Source: Verrucomicrobiota bacterium
GTDB taxonomy: Bacteria > Verrucomicrobiota > Verrucomicrobiia > Limisphaerales > Pedosphaeraceae
NCBI GenBank assembly: GCA_021325145.1
Contig: JAJPHR010000023.1
Coordinates: 1 to 64,000 of the forward strand
DNA: 64,000 nucleotides
Direction of reading: 5' to 3'
This document shows positions 43,225 to 51,866 of the stretch, one piece after another; within the stretch, counting starts at the first letter, position 1, and every line of letters begins with the position of its first letter. The notes beneath the pieces are model-generated. The model saw only the letters and a list, made by a program, of their open reading frames with translations, made no database searches and had not been told where the DNA came from. The translations under genes and the position numbers were made by a program.

Positions 43225-46103
43225 GGGAGATGCAACCGGTCGTGTCCGGGCTCAAGGCAGCGGATCGTTCCTTGCAAAAGGAAAAAGGTCGCAGTCTGCT
43301 GTTGCGAACATTTCCCTGGCTTCTGGGCATCGTGCTGGCGGGCTTTCTGTTGGATGTCTTTCTTCACCTCGGCCCTGGCTCCAGGCTGTTGCTGGTGGGA
43401 ATTCTCTGGCTGGCATGCCTCGTGGGCCTGGGCTGGAGCTATTACGTCAGCCACGTGCGCCGCAACCAGTTGGAGCGCATTGCCCGAGTCCTCGAGACGC
43501 GTGATCCCGCCCTCGGGTCGCGGTTGATCAACATTCTGCAACTGGAATCCCAGACGAATGATCCCGCCTTGAGCAACTTGACGCGCCAGATGGCTCAACG
43601 GGCAATTGGCGGTTACGCGGAGGAGTTGCGCGGAATCGATTTTCAACGCCTTGCGAAATCCGGGCGGGTGGCGGGTGACATCAAAAAAGCCGCGCTTGCG
43701 GGCCTGGCTTTTGCCGTGCTGCTGGTGGCGTTTTACAAGGTGTCGGTCACGGAGATTTTGCGTTTTGCCGATCCCTGGGGTGATCACCCGCCGTATTCAT
43801 TCACGCGGCTTGAAATTCAAGAACCGGGCGAAACTGGCGCGCGGATCGTCTATAACAAGAACCTGGTCGTCAAGGTCAAGCACTCCGGTCATCGACCCGG
43901 CGAAGTGTTTCTGACGTATCATCCCCCGCTTCATCCCGAGCAGGCGGTGACCGTGCCGATGTTCGACAAAGGCAGCCTGGGCTATTATCAGGAGATTGCG
44001 AATGTCAAATCGGATTTGGTTTTCTTCGCGCACACCAGGGATCGCAACACCCTAAGCAAGAAACGCAGCTTGCAAGTGTTGCTGACGCCGAAACTCGAAA
44101 AGGCGCTGGTGCGAATTACACCGCCGGCCTACACCGGGTTGAAAGCGGAGGAAACACCGTTTGATTTCAAGAACGTGAAGGCGCTCGCCAACAGCCAGGT
44201 GCGGTTTCGTCTCGAATCCAACCGCCCTTTGCGCGAGGGAACGCTCCAGGTCATCAAATCCGCCAGTGAAATTGAGCGCATCCCGCTGACCTGGGACGGT
44301 GAAAATGCAGTCAGCGGGGCCTTCGCGGCCAGGGATTCCGCGCAATTAAAGTTCGACCTGGTGGACGTTGATGGGATTGCATCGGAAGACAATTGGCAGG
44401 GCACGTTGACCGTGACGCACGATTTGCCGCCCGAAATTCACATCACCAGCCCGAACAAGGATTGTTTTGTGGCGTTCAACTTCAAGACCGAGGCGCAAAT
44501 CGAGGCAAACGACGACTACGGTTTGAAGATGGTGCGGATTCACCGGGCGTTAAACCAGGTTTATTCAGCACCCAAGGTGATTGCTTACGACAAAATCGTT
44601 CGCAATACGCGCGAATCGCTGCAGTTTGCGTTCGCGGACCTCGGCGTGAAGCCGGGGGATGTGATTTCCCTCTTTGCGGAGGCCATTGACACCGCGCCCG
44701 ACAGCCACCTGGCGCGTAGCGAGACGGTCAACCTGACAGTCATCAGCGAGGAGGATTATAACGCATTCTTGCGCGAGCAAAATGACATCAGCGACATCGA
44801 AGGTAAATATACCGAACTGCTGGACCAATTGAATGATCAGGTGGCCGAGCAAAAAGATCTTGGCCAGGCGGCGGAGGAATTGCGCGACAAAATTGCCCAG
44901 GCGGATGAGAAGCAGAAAGCCGCGCTGCAACAGTCGTTGGACAAGTTGCTGTCGAAACAAAGCGAATTGAACCAGAAGTTACAAAAGACCGCGGATCAGA
45001 TGGATAAATTCGTGCGCGACAAGCCGCTCTACGATGTGGAGGCCGATTTCCAGAAAATGCTGCAGGAGCGGGCGCAGGATATCCGCAACTCCACCGCGGC
45101 CAACGACAAGGCCGCGCAGGAGGTGGCGCAGCGAAGCTCGCCGCCATCGGGCCAGCGCCAATTGGATCAGCAAATGGCTCAGGATCTGAAGAAGGCATCG
45201 GACGAACAGCTCGCCAAGCTGGGGGGCGTTGAGCAGCAGGCGCAAAAGGATATTGGGCAAACCATGCAGGATATGTCCCGGATGCAGGAGGTGTTGAAGG
45301 ATTTCAACCACTTCAAGGACCTCCATCAAACGCAGCAGGCGCTCTCGGAACAAACGCGGGCGTACAATCGCGCCGGGCAGTTGAGCCGGGAGGACCAACT
45401 TGCGCTGAAGGATCTCGCAGCCACGGAAAAGGACGTGGCGGACCAGCTTCACGAGTTGGAACAGAAGTTGCGCGCCGATTCAAGGGATGCCCAGCAGCTT
45501 TTCCCCAAGACCGCGCAGAGCGCCAAAGATCTCGCCGACAAGATGAAGGACTCCCGGATGAAGCCGCTGGCGGATCAGGCGACCGACAAAATGTTGGCTG
45601 GAGAAGGTGAGAGTTCGTTCCAATTGTCCGACCGGTTGCGCTCCGAAATGGAAAAACTTTTCGGCGAGTGCCAGTCCCAAGGCGGCCAGCAGCAGGAGGA
45701 GTTGGATACTTACCTCCAATTGCAACGCGGGATGAATCCTGGACGGAGCTTCGCGCAAATGATGCAATCCCACAAATTTGGCAGCGGGCAAAGTCAGGGG
45801 ATGGGAACAGGCACCGGCACTGGCGCGCGAGGGACCTCGGGCTTCGCCGTCATGCAGGGGCCCAACGTGGGCGTTCTCGGGAATGAGAGCTTCGTTTCCA
45901 AAGGCGAAACCCGGCAGTCCGGGGGCAATGGTCGAAGCCAGGAAAAACCCAAACCCGGAAGTGAGATGGTAAACTTCGACAAAGCCGACGCTGCGAAAGG
46001 AATAAAACCGGTGAACCGGAAGTCGGAAGCAGTCACGCCGGAATCGACCGTGGATGAGTACAGCGACATTGTTGATCAATATTTCAAAAAAATCAGCAAG
46101 TGA
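43218..46103 (+). CDS. Large membrane-anchored coiled-coil protein of the Bat operon (DUF4175-like)
   Basis: About 961 residues from the ATG at 43218, which overlaps the previous stop. Two N-terminal TM helices ('FPWLLGIVLAGFLLDVFLHLG', 'LLLVGILWLACLVGLGW') and a third near 180 lead to an Ig-like extracytoplasmic part (about 200-520). Then follows a long Gln/Lys/Asp-rich coiled coil (about 540-840), and a Gly-rich, Met-rich tail. The architecture resembles DUF4175-type proteins that accompany MoxR/Bat genes in Gram-negative bacteria. Likely a periplasmic scaffold. No catalytic motif was seen. Confidence 0.78.
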   Translation: MLREMQPVVSGLKAADRSLQKEKGRSLLLRTFPWLLGIVLAGFLLDVFLHLGPGSRLLLVGILWLACLVGLGWSYYVSHVRRNQLERIARVLETRDPALGSRLINILQLESQTNDPALSNLTRQMAQRAIGGYAEELRGIDFQRLAKSGRVAGDIKKAALAGLAFAVLLVAFYKVSVTEILRFADPWGDHPPYSFTRLEIQEPGETGARIVYNKNLVVKVKHSGHRPGEVFLTYHPPLHPEQAVTVPMFDKGSLGYYQEIANVKSDLVFFAHTRDRNTLSKKRSLQVLLTPKLEKALVRITPPAYTGLKAEETPFDFKNVKALANSQVRFRLESNRPLREGTLQVIKSASEIERIPLTWDGENAVSGAFAARDSAQLKFDLVDVDGIASEDNWQGTLTVTHDLPPEIHITSPNKDCFVAFNFKTEAQIEANDDYGLKMVRIHRALNQVYSAPKVIAYDKIVRNTRESLQFAFADLGVKPGDVISLFAEAIDTAPDSHLARSETVNLTVISEEDYNAFLREQNDISDIEGKYTELLDQLNDQVAEQKDLGQAAEELRDKIAQADEKQKAALQQSLDKLLSKQSELNQKLQKTADQMDKFVRDKPLYDVEADFQKMLQERAQDIRNSTAANDKAAQEVAQRSSPPSGQRQLDQQMAQDLKKASDEQLAKLGGVEQQAQKDIGQTMQDMSRMQEVLKDFNHFKDLHQTQQALSEQTRAYNRAGQLSREDQLALKDLAATEKDVADQLHELEQKLRADSRDAQQLFPKTAQSAKDLADKMKDSRMKPLADQATDKMLAGEGESSFQLSDRLRSEMEKLFGECQSQGGQQQEELDTYLQLQRGMNPGRSFAQMMQSHKFGSGQSQGMGTGTGTGARGTSGFAVMQGPNVGVLGNESFVSKGETRQSGGNGRSQEKPKPGSEMVNFDKADAAKGIKPVNRKSEAVTPESTVDEYSDIVDQYFKKISK

Positions 46104-46114
46104 GCAGGGGGATT

Positions 46115-46825
46115 ATGAGTGAGCAACCAACCAGAACGAGGACGTGGAGAACCAGGGGATCTTGTGGTCGCCGGACAATTATTTTGCTGATCGCGGGTGG
46201 CCTGCTTTTTGGACTGGCCGCCATGGGATCCGGAAGTGTGGACCTGACACGCTTGCAATGCGGCAATCTTATTTATGCCGGCAATAAGAGTTCCGTTTGT
46301 TTCTCCGACAAATTTCTATCAGATGTGGCTCGCGACACCAGTTTGAACGTGGGAAAAAACTTCTGCCCGGTGAAGCTTGATGCGGACGGACTGTTCGATT
46401 ATCCGTTTTGCGTTTTTTCCGGCAACGATTCGTTTACGCTCACGCAAAAGGAGCGCGACAATATGCGCAAATACCTTTCCAACGGCGGCTTCATCCTGGC
46501 CAGCCCGGGCTGCTCGGACGAGAAGTGGGACGCGGCTTTCCGCAAGGAACTCAAAATCTGTTTTCCAGAATCCAAACTGGCGAAGATCCCGATGTCGCAC
46601 CCGCTCTTCTCGGTGGTAAACAAACTTGCCCGACTCACAGACAAACACGGCACGCCGGTAATGCTCGAAGGATTGGAAATCAACGGCCGGCTGGCGGTCG
46701 TTTATTCGAAGGAGGGCCTCAATGATGTGGCGCATGCCGAGGGCTGCTGCTGCTGCGGCGGCAACGAAATCTCCGACCCGGCGAAGGTGAACGTCAACAT
46801 TTTCACTTATTCGCTGCTTAACTGA
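46115..46825 (+). CDS. DUF4159 domain protein
   Basis: 237 residues from the ATG at 46115, preceded by an AGGGGG site. An alternative GTG at 46100 overlaps the previous stop. One N-terminal membrane helix ('IILLIAGGLLFGLAAMG') leads to a DUF4159 domain ('LRKYLSNGGFILA'-type core with 'YPFCVFSGNDSFTLTQKERDNMRKYL'), related to amidotransferase-like folds in Bat operons. A run of four Cys ('EGCCCCGGNE') near the C-terminus is unusual and could bind metal. Function unknown. Confidence 0.82.
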   Translation: MSEQPTRTRTWRTRGSCGRRTIILLIAGGLLFGLAAMGSGSVDLTRLQCGNLIYAGNKSSVCFSDKFLSDVARDTSLNVGKNFCPVKLDADGLFDYPFCVFSGNDSFTLTQKERDNMRKYLSNGGFILASPGCSDEKWDAAFRKELKICFPESKLAKIPMSHPLFSVVNKLARLTDKHGTPVMLEGLEINGRLAVVYSKEGLNDVAHAEGCCCCGGNEISDPAKVNVNIFTYSLLN

Positions 46826-46829
46826 GAAC

Positions 46830-48287
46830 ATGAAGTACTCGCTGGTTTCCGCGCGTCAGAAAGGGAGGAATCGGTTTGAGTTGTCGTTCCTTCAGGTTCT
46901 TATTTCTCCAGTGGTAGCGGCGGTGCTGGCGTCTTCATTGGCGGGGTGTAGCAAGCCGCCTCCGCCGCCGCAGGCGCTCAGCCTGTATTTTGTCAGCGAC
47001 ACGCGGGGGAGACTGGTGCCGTGCGGCTGCTTTAGCGGGCAGTATGGGGGCTTAACCCGGCTCAAAACTGTTTTGGACCGCGTCGATCCGGCCACGTCAG
47101 TCATGGTGGACGTGGGCGACGCGATTCGCGGAGTGGAAGATTACAACTTAATGGAATACCGCTACATGCTGGAAGCCTACGCAGCCATGCGCTTCGACGC
47201 GCTCAATCTGGGCCAGCGCGAGGCGCAGCTTTCGGCGGAACAGTTGCGGTCTTTGGCGCAGCAATCACCGGTTACCCTGATCAGCGCCAACCTGTTGGAC
47301 AGCCAGACTGGAACGCCGGTTTGCGCGCCTTGGAAAATGATCCAGCGCGGGTCGTTCAAGATCGCGCTGGTCGGCGTGATGGACCCGCGCGTTCCCGCCG
47401 AAAATCTCGGTCGTGGCCTCGCGTTGGAAAAGATCGAGATTACGCTCGGCAAATTGTTGCCGGAGCTGAAGCGCAAAGCGGACTTCGTCGTGCTGATTGC
47501 CTTTACGGACGAAGCCACACTCAGCCGCCTCGCGCAGGATTTTTACGAACTGGACATTATTCTCGGCGGCAAGGTGAGTCAGCCTGCGCAGGCCCTGGAA
47601 AAGCAGAATCGCAGCCTCGTGCTCTACACCGGAAACGAGGGCAGGGCACTGGGCATCTTGAGGACCCGCCTCGATGCCCGGGGAAAACTCACGGGGGTCG
47701 ATCACGAAATCCGGCTGCTTGAAGACCGCATTCCCGAGGACGATTCGATCCGTGTGCTGGCCGAGCGTTATCGGAACGAGGTGCGGAGCGCAAAACTGTC
47801 CGTGGACGATCCGGCGAATTTGCAGGAGAACATGGTGCCAGGAGTAAAGACTGTCGCTGCCTACGTGGGCACGCCGGCTTGCGTTGGCTGTCACACCGGC
47901 GCGGCCAAAGTCTGGCAGGATTCCGGGCACGCGAGCGCGATGGAAACTTTGATCAGCCGGAAGGCGGATGCAGACCCGAATTGCATTCCGTGTCATACGG
48001 TGGGATTTGGCTCGCCCTCGGGCTACCGGCGCGAGATGGCCGGGCACCGGTTGGCGGACGTGGGCTGCGAAAGTTGCCATGGGCCGGGAAGTTTGCACGT
48101 CGAGCAGCGGCAAAATCATCAGTCGGTAACGTTTAAGTTCCGGCCGCTCGGGGCGGGAGACTGCCAGCAGTGCCATCATGGCGAGTTCAGCCGTCCGTTT
48201 GACTGGGGGCATTTTTGGCCCCAAATTCAGCATGGCAACGAAACGTCGAATGCAACTGCCTCCGCCAGGAGTGGAGGGAAGTTATGA
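46830..48287 (+). CDS. Lipoprotein fusing a degenerate metallophosphoesterase to a tetraheme cytochrome
   Basis: 485 residues. The signal peptide ends in lipobox 'LAGC' (Cys40). The N-terminal part (about 50-330) follows the 5'-nucleotidase/calcineurin-like layout ('YFVSDTRGRLVPCGCFSGQYGGLTRL', 'VMVDVGDAIRG', 'FDALNLGQREAQ'). The usual metal ligands are altered: SDTRG in place of D-x-H-G and GQRE in place of GNHE, so phosphoesterase activity is doubtful. The C-terminal part has four CxxCH hemes (CVGCH, CIPCH, CESCH, CQQCH, about 350-450) in a cytochrome c554-like arrangement. Probably a periplasmic electron-transfer lipoprotein. The next gene overlaps its stop. Confidence 0.85.
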   Translation: MKYSLVSARQKGRNRFELSFLQVLISPVVAAVLASSLAGCSKPPPPPQALSLYFVSDTRGRLVPCGCFSGQYGGLTRLKTVLDRVDPATSVMVDVGDAIRGVEDYNLMEYRYMLEAYAAMRFDALNLGQREAQLSAEQLRSLAQQSPVTLISANLLDSQTGTPVCAPWKMIQRGSFKIALVGVMDPRVPAENLGRGLALEKIEITLGKLLPELKRKADFVVLIAFTDEATLSRLAQDFYELDIILGGKVSQPAQALEKQNRSLVLYTGNEGRALGILRTRLDARGKLTGVDHEIRLLEDRIPEDDSIRVLAERYRNEVRSAKLSVDDPANLQENMVPGVKTVAAYVGTPACVGCHTGAAKVWQDSGHASAMETLISRKADADPNCIPCHTVGFGSPSGYRREMAGHRLADVGCESCHGPGSLHVEQRQNHQSVTFKFRPLGAGDCQQCHHGEFSRPFDWGHFWPQIQHGNETSNATASARSGGKL

Positions 48288-49174
48288 ATGACCAATGTCA
48301 AATGCCCAAGGACCAAGGAAAAACCAATTCTCAATTCCCAGGCGTGAGCTGGCCGTTTTTACGAGGGGCTTTGCCCCGATTATTTTCGCTGGGTTTGACT
48401 CTCGCGCTTTTATTGCCCGGCCTTTCCGCAGGGGCAACGGAGACTCCGGGGTGGGGGAGCGACCTCACCAATGCGCTCCAAAATGCTCATTCGAATCAAC
48501 ATCCGATTCTGCTCGCGTTCACCGCGCCCTGGTGCCCCTATTGCCGGCAGATGGAAAATAAAACGTTTAAAGACCAACAAGTAGGGGATTCCCTCAAGCA
48601 GTTTGAGCGCGTGTCGGTGGACATTGATCATAACCCCAGCCTCGCGGCGCAACATGGAGTCAGCGGCATCCCTGCGTTTGTTATGCTTGATTCTGAAGGT
48701 GATGAAATCGCCAAAACCAGCGGCTTTATGGAAGCAGCGCCGTTCAGTCAGTGGCTGGCCGACGGGATGACGAATCTTACCACAACCGCCGCCCAAAAAG
48801 AGGAATTCGAAACCCGGAGCAACGAAGTCGCAACTGCTCTCGCAAGCGCTGATGCTTCAACTCGCACCAAAGCCCTCGGCATGGTGCTCGATTGCTGCGA
48901 GCGGCGGGAGAAGATTTACCGGACGTTTGGACAGGAGAAACTGCATGCCATCGCCCAAAGCGAGCCAAACTTGCTTTTGGACGGGCTGAACCACCCCGCA
49001 TTGATGGCTCGAATTCGAGTCGCCAACCTGTTGCGCGAGAAGCTGGGGCAACAATTCGATATCGATCCCTGGGAGAACGCGGAGGTCAGGCAGCAAAGTG
49101 TGCAACGCTGGAAAGGGCGTTTGGAAGCGGAGGATGGGGAAAACACCAAACCCCAAGCGCCAAGCGCCAGATAA
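48284..49174 (+). CDS. Thioredoxin-like protein with N-terminal membrane anchor
   Basis: About 297 residues from the ATG at 48284 (GGAGGGAAG upstream; overlaps the previous stop as ATGA). A hydrophobic segment ('LFSLGLTLALLLPGLSAG') exports or anchors it. The thioredoxin-fold active site is WCPYC at about 82-86 in 'LLAFTAPWCPYCRQM', with the cis-Pro loop 'VSGIPAFVML'. The C-terminal 100 residues are helical and unassigned. It may keep heme-binding cysteines of the adjacent tetraheme lipoprotein reduced, or serve periplasmic thiol exchange; this is inference from position. Confidence 0.85.
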   Translation: MNDQCQMPKDQGKTNSQFPGVSWPFLRGALPRLFSLGLTLALLLPGLSAGATETPGWGSDLTNALQNAHSNQHPILLAFTAPWCPYCRQMENKTFKDQQVGDSLKQFERVSVDIDHNPSLAAQHGVSGIPAFVMLDSEGDEIAKTSGFMEAAPFSQWLADGMTNLTTTAAQKEEFETRSNEVATALASADASTRTKALGMVLDCCERREKIYRTFGQEKLHAIAQSEPNLLLDGLNHPALMARIRVANLLREKLGQQFDIDPWENAEVRQQSVQRWKGRLEAEDGENTKPQAPSAR

Positions 49175-49331
49175 AAGTTCCAGGCAAGAGACGATACAAA
49201 ATCATTGAGAGCGAATTCGCGAAGGTTTCCAAATTTGGTCGTCCCTGGGAGCGGAACACAGTTGCATATCGGCGCGGTTATGATACACATAAGGCAACTC
49301 TGCGTTGGCAGACCGCGGCGTTTTGAGCACC

Positions 49332-49946
49332 ATGAGCATTCTCACTGCTCTGAGAAAGAAGTGGAATTACTCGGTTGAAAGTCCGGGAGCGGGGCGGCTT
49401 GTCTATCGCGAGGGCAATCGCGAATATACCTTTCCCATTTACGAGGAGGACGGTGTTCTCGTGCTGGTGGGCATTCCTTCGGAACAGCGGATTCATTTCT
49501 TCTTCAATTGGTACTGGCATCCGCGAGATTTTCCAGCGCCGGCGGGAGAGCGCATCCTGCCGCGCATCGCGGAACACCTGCGCGCCGGCGGCGTTGCGGT
49601 CAGGGTGCTGGCCCGCGCTGACGGCCCGGCCCAGGAACTGCAGTTTCATCCTGAACTCTTCGAACACCGCGGTTTGGCTTCTGAGTTGCTCGAAGCGGCG
49701 GGTTATAGCTGGTTCAGCAATTACAGTTCGATTGATCTGATGCATGAGGACTATGGTTTGGAGATTAGCGGGATTCGGAACGAAACGGACGTCAAACCGA
49801 TCCTGGCGGCTCTCCGGCGTGGGTTTCCGCACTGGCATCACACCCACGTTACGCTTCATGACCACGGCCGCGAACCCGGTTGGGTGGTGGCGATTTCCAT
49901 GTTTCCTCCGGAATCCTGCGCTTCGGGCTGGGTGGACGAAAACTGA
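49332..49946 (+). CDS. Hypothetical protein
   Basis: 204 residues from the ATG at 49332; an in-frame start at 49305 is less likely. Soluble, with natural composition ('LRKKWNYSVESPGAGRLVYREGNREYTFPIYEEDGVLVLVGIPSE', 'HWHHTHVTLHDHGREPGWVVAISMF'). A His-rich motif near residues 170-185 could bind metal. No family is recognised. It stands alone on the plus strand after the thioredoxin gene. Confidence 0.7.
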   Translation: MSILTALRKKWNYSVESPGAGRLVYREGNREYTFPIYEEDGVLVLVGIPSEQRIHFFFNWYWHPRDFPAPAGERILPRIAEHLRAGGVAVRVLARADGPAQELQFHPELFEHRGLASELLEAAGYSWFSNYSSIDLMHEDYGLEISGIRNETDVKPILAALRRGFPHWHHTHVTLHDHGREPGWVVAISMFPPESCASGWVDEN

Positions 49947-50059
49947 GCCGGGCGGCGTTCCTTCTTCCGGCTGGCTACACTCGCCTGGCCGGCTGCTTTT
50001 TGCCGATTTGACATCCGCTGCCAGTCGCTTAAACTTTTGACGAATTGAGCCGCGCTCCT

Positions 50060-50512
50060 ATGTCATTAAAGCAAACGATTCAAAAGGCCTTTGCCGATGT
50101 GTCTTATCCCGGGGACGACAACATCACGCACTGCCCATACAAGTGTGCGGAATGCCGGCGGATTGCCGAGTATTTCAAGGGACGGGACTGGCAGGGGCAG
50201 AGCGTTGACGAATTGCGGAAGCATCATGTAGCCCTCTCGCTTTTCACACCCGAAGCCTTTCATTATTTCCTGCCGGCGTTCATGCTGGTTTCGCTGGACT
50301 CGTACGAGAAAGGGGACGTGATCCCGGACGCGATCCGGTTTCATTTTGAATACGCCCACGAATGCCAGGGGCATTTCGCCGTGCGGATGAGCAAATTGTC
50401 GCCGCCACAGCGAAAGGCCATCATTGATTACCTCGTGCACATGGAAGGCAAGGGGGCGGGTTCCTCCGAACATGCCATCGGCATGCTCAGCGAGGAGTCG
50501 GCCTATGCCTGA
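50060..50512 (+). CDS. DUF6714-like hypothetical protein
   Basis: 150 residues from the ATG at 50060. 'FADVSYPGDDNIT' near the N-terminus, a Cys pair region ('HCPYKCAEC'), and the helical motif 'TPEAFHYFLPAFMLVSLDSY' are features of the DUF6714 group, of unknown function. It precedes the MFS transporter by 54 bases and could be co-transcribed with it. Confidence 0.78.
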   Translation: MSLKQTIQKAFADVSYPGDDNITHCPYKCAECRRIAEYFKGRDWQGQSVDELRKHHVALSLFTPEAFHYFLPAFMLVSLDSYEKGDVIPDAIRFHFEYAHECQGHFAVRMSKLSPPQRKAIIDYLVHMEGKGAGSSEHAIGMLSEESAYA

Positions 50513-50566
50513 TTTGTTTGTGCGTTCGTACGCGCGCCTGTCTTCTTTGCGTTTGCCGGCTCCGAC

Positions 50567-51835
50567 ATGAACGGGCCGGTCATCACTCCCGAACCTTCCG
50601 AGCGTCCGCTCCTGGAGTCGGCCCCCGGGCCGTACACCATTCTGCGCAATCGGGATTATCTGCTTTATCTGGTCAGCCGTTTCATCGCTTCATTCGCCCA
50701 ACAGATGCTGGTGGTGGCAGTGGGATGGGAAATTTACGAACGGACGCACAAGTCGCTGGCTCTGGGCATCGTGGGTCTGGCGCAAATGGTGCCCATGTTT
50801 CTGTTCACTTTCCCTGCCGGACATGTGGCCGACAATTACAGCCGCAAACAAGTGCTCCTATGGACGCAATTGGCCATGGCCGCTACTTCCGCCGGCCTGG
50901 CTTTGATCACGAACCTGCAGGCTCCGGTGATTTGGATTTATTGGTGCCTCTTTGCGATGGGGACGGCACGGACCTATCTGTGGCCGGCGAGCGCGTCCTT
51001 CATGCCCCAATTGGTCCCGCGGGAACTGTTCGCTCGGGCGGTGGCCTGGAACACCGGGAGCTTTCAAGTGGCCGCGGTTGCCGGCCCGGCGGCGGGCGGG
51101 GCTTTGATTGCTTTGAGTCACAGCGCCTTTCCTGTTTACGCATTCAATGTGGTCGCGGGATTGATCTGCTTTGCGCTCATCGGCTGGGTGCGGAGCGGGA
51201 AAGCCGCCCAAGCCCGTGAGCCGATGTCCTTGAAGAGTCTCGCGGTGGGTTTGAAATTTGTTTATCGTACGAAGATCGTGTTGGGAAGCATCACGCTGGA
51301 CTTGTTCGCCGTGCTGCTGGGCGGTGCAACGGCGATGCTACCGGTTTACTGCAAGGACATCTTGCGAGTCGGCCCCAACGGGTTGGGACTGCTGCAAGCC
51401 GCCCTGCCTTTCGGGTCGATGCTGATGGCTTTCGTGCTCGTGCATCGACCGCCGTTGCAAAGGGCCGGACCGACTTTGCTGTGGGCGGTGGCGATTTTTG
51501 GGTTCGCCACCATTGGTTTCGGCTATTCCCGATCCTTCTGGCTCTCGTTCGCGATGCTGTTCGTCTGCGGCGTCGCTGATTATATCAGCGTGGTCGTGCG
51601 GCACACTCTGGTCCAACTGCTCACGCCCGACGAAATGCGCGGACGTGTTTCCGCTGTCAATAGTCTCTTCATCGGCACTTCGAACCAGATGGGCGAATTC
51701 GAATCCGGTTTCGTGGCGAACTTTTTCGGCCCGGTCTTTGCTGTTGTTTCCGGCGGTGTCGGCACCATCGTCGTGGTCATCGCCACCGCGCTACTCTGGC
51801 CCGAGATCAGGAAATACGGTCGATTGGATGCTTAG
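50567..51835 (+). CDS. MFS transporter
   Basis: 422 residues with the twelve-helix major facilitator pattern, 'FPAGHVADNYSRKQVLLW' as the loop 2-3 motif A and 'TPDEMRGRVSAVNSLFIGTSNQMGEFESG' as its counterpart in the second half. The latter resembles the EntS/YfiS-like exporter subgroup. Probable inner-membrane exporter; the substrate is unknown. It converges with the gspD gene, 31 bases separating the stops. Confidence 0.9.
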   Translation: MNGPVITPEPSERPLLESAPGPYTILRNRDYLLYLVSRFIASFAQQMLVVAVGWEIYERTHKSLALGIVGLAQMVPMFLFTFPAGHVADNYSRKQVLLWTQLAMAATSAGLALITNLQAPVIWIYWCLFAMGTARTYLWPASASFMPQLVPRELFARAVAWNTGSFQVAAVAGPAAGGALIALSHSAFPVYAFNVVAGLICFALIGWVRSGKAAQAREPMSLKSLAVGLKFVYRTKIVLGSITLDLFAVLLGGATAMLPVYCKDILRVGPNGLGLLQAALPFGSMLMAFVLVHRPPLQRAGPTLLWAVAIFGFATIGFGYSRSFWLSFAMLFVCGVADYISVVVRHTLVQLLTPDEMRGRVSAVNSLFIGTSNQMGEFESGFVANFFGPVFAVVSGGVGTIVVVIATALLWPEIRKYGRLDA

Positions 51836-51866
51836 TTCCCAGCGGCGCTATTCCTGACTAATCGGC

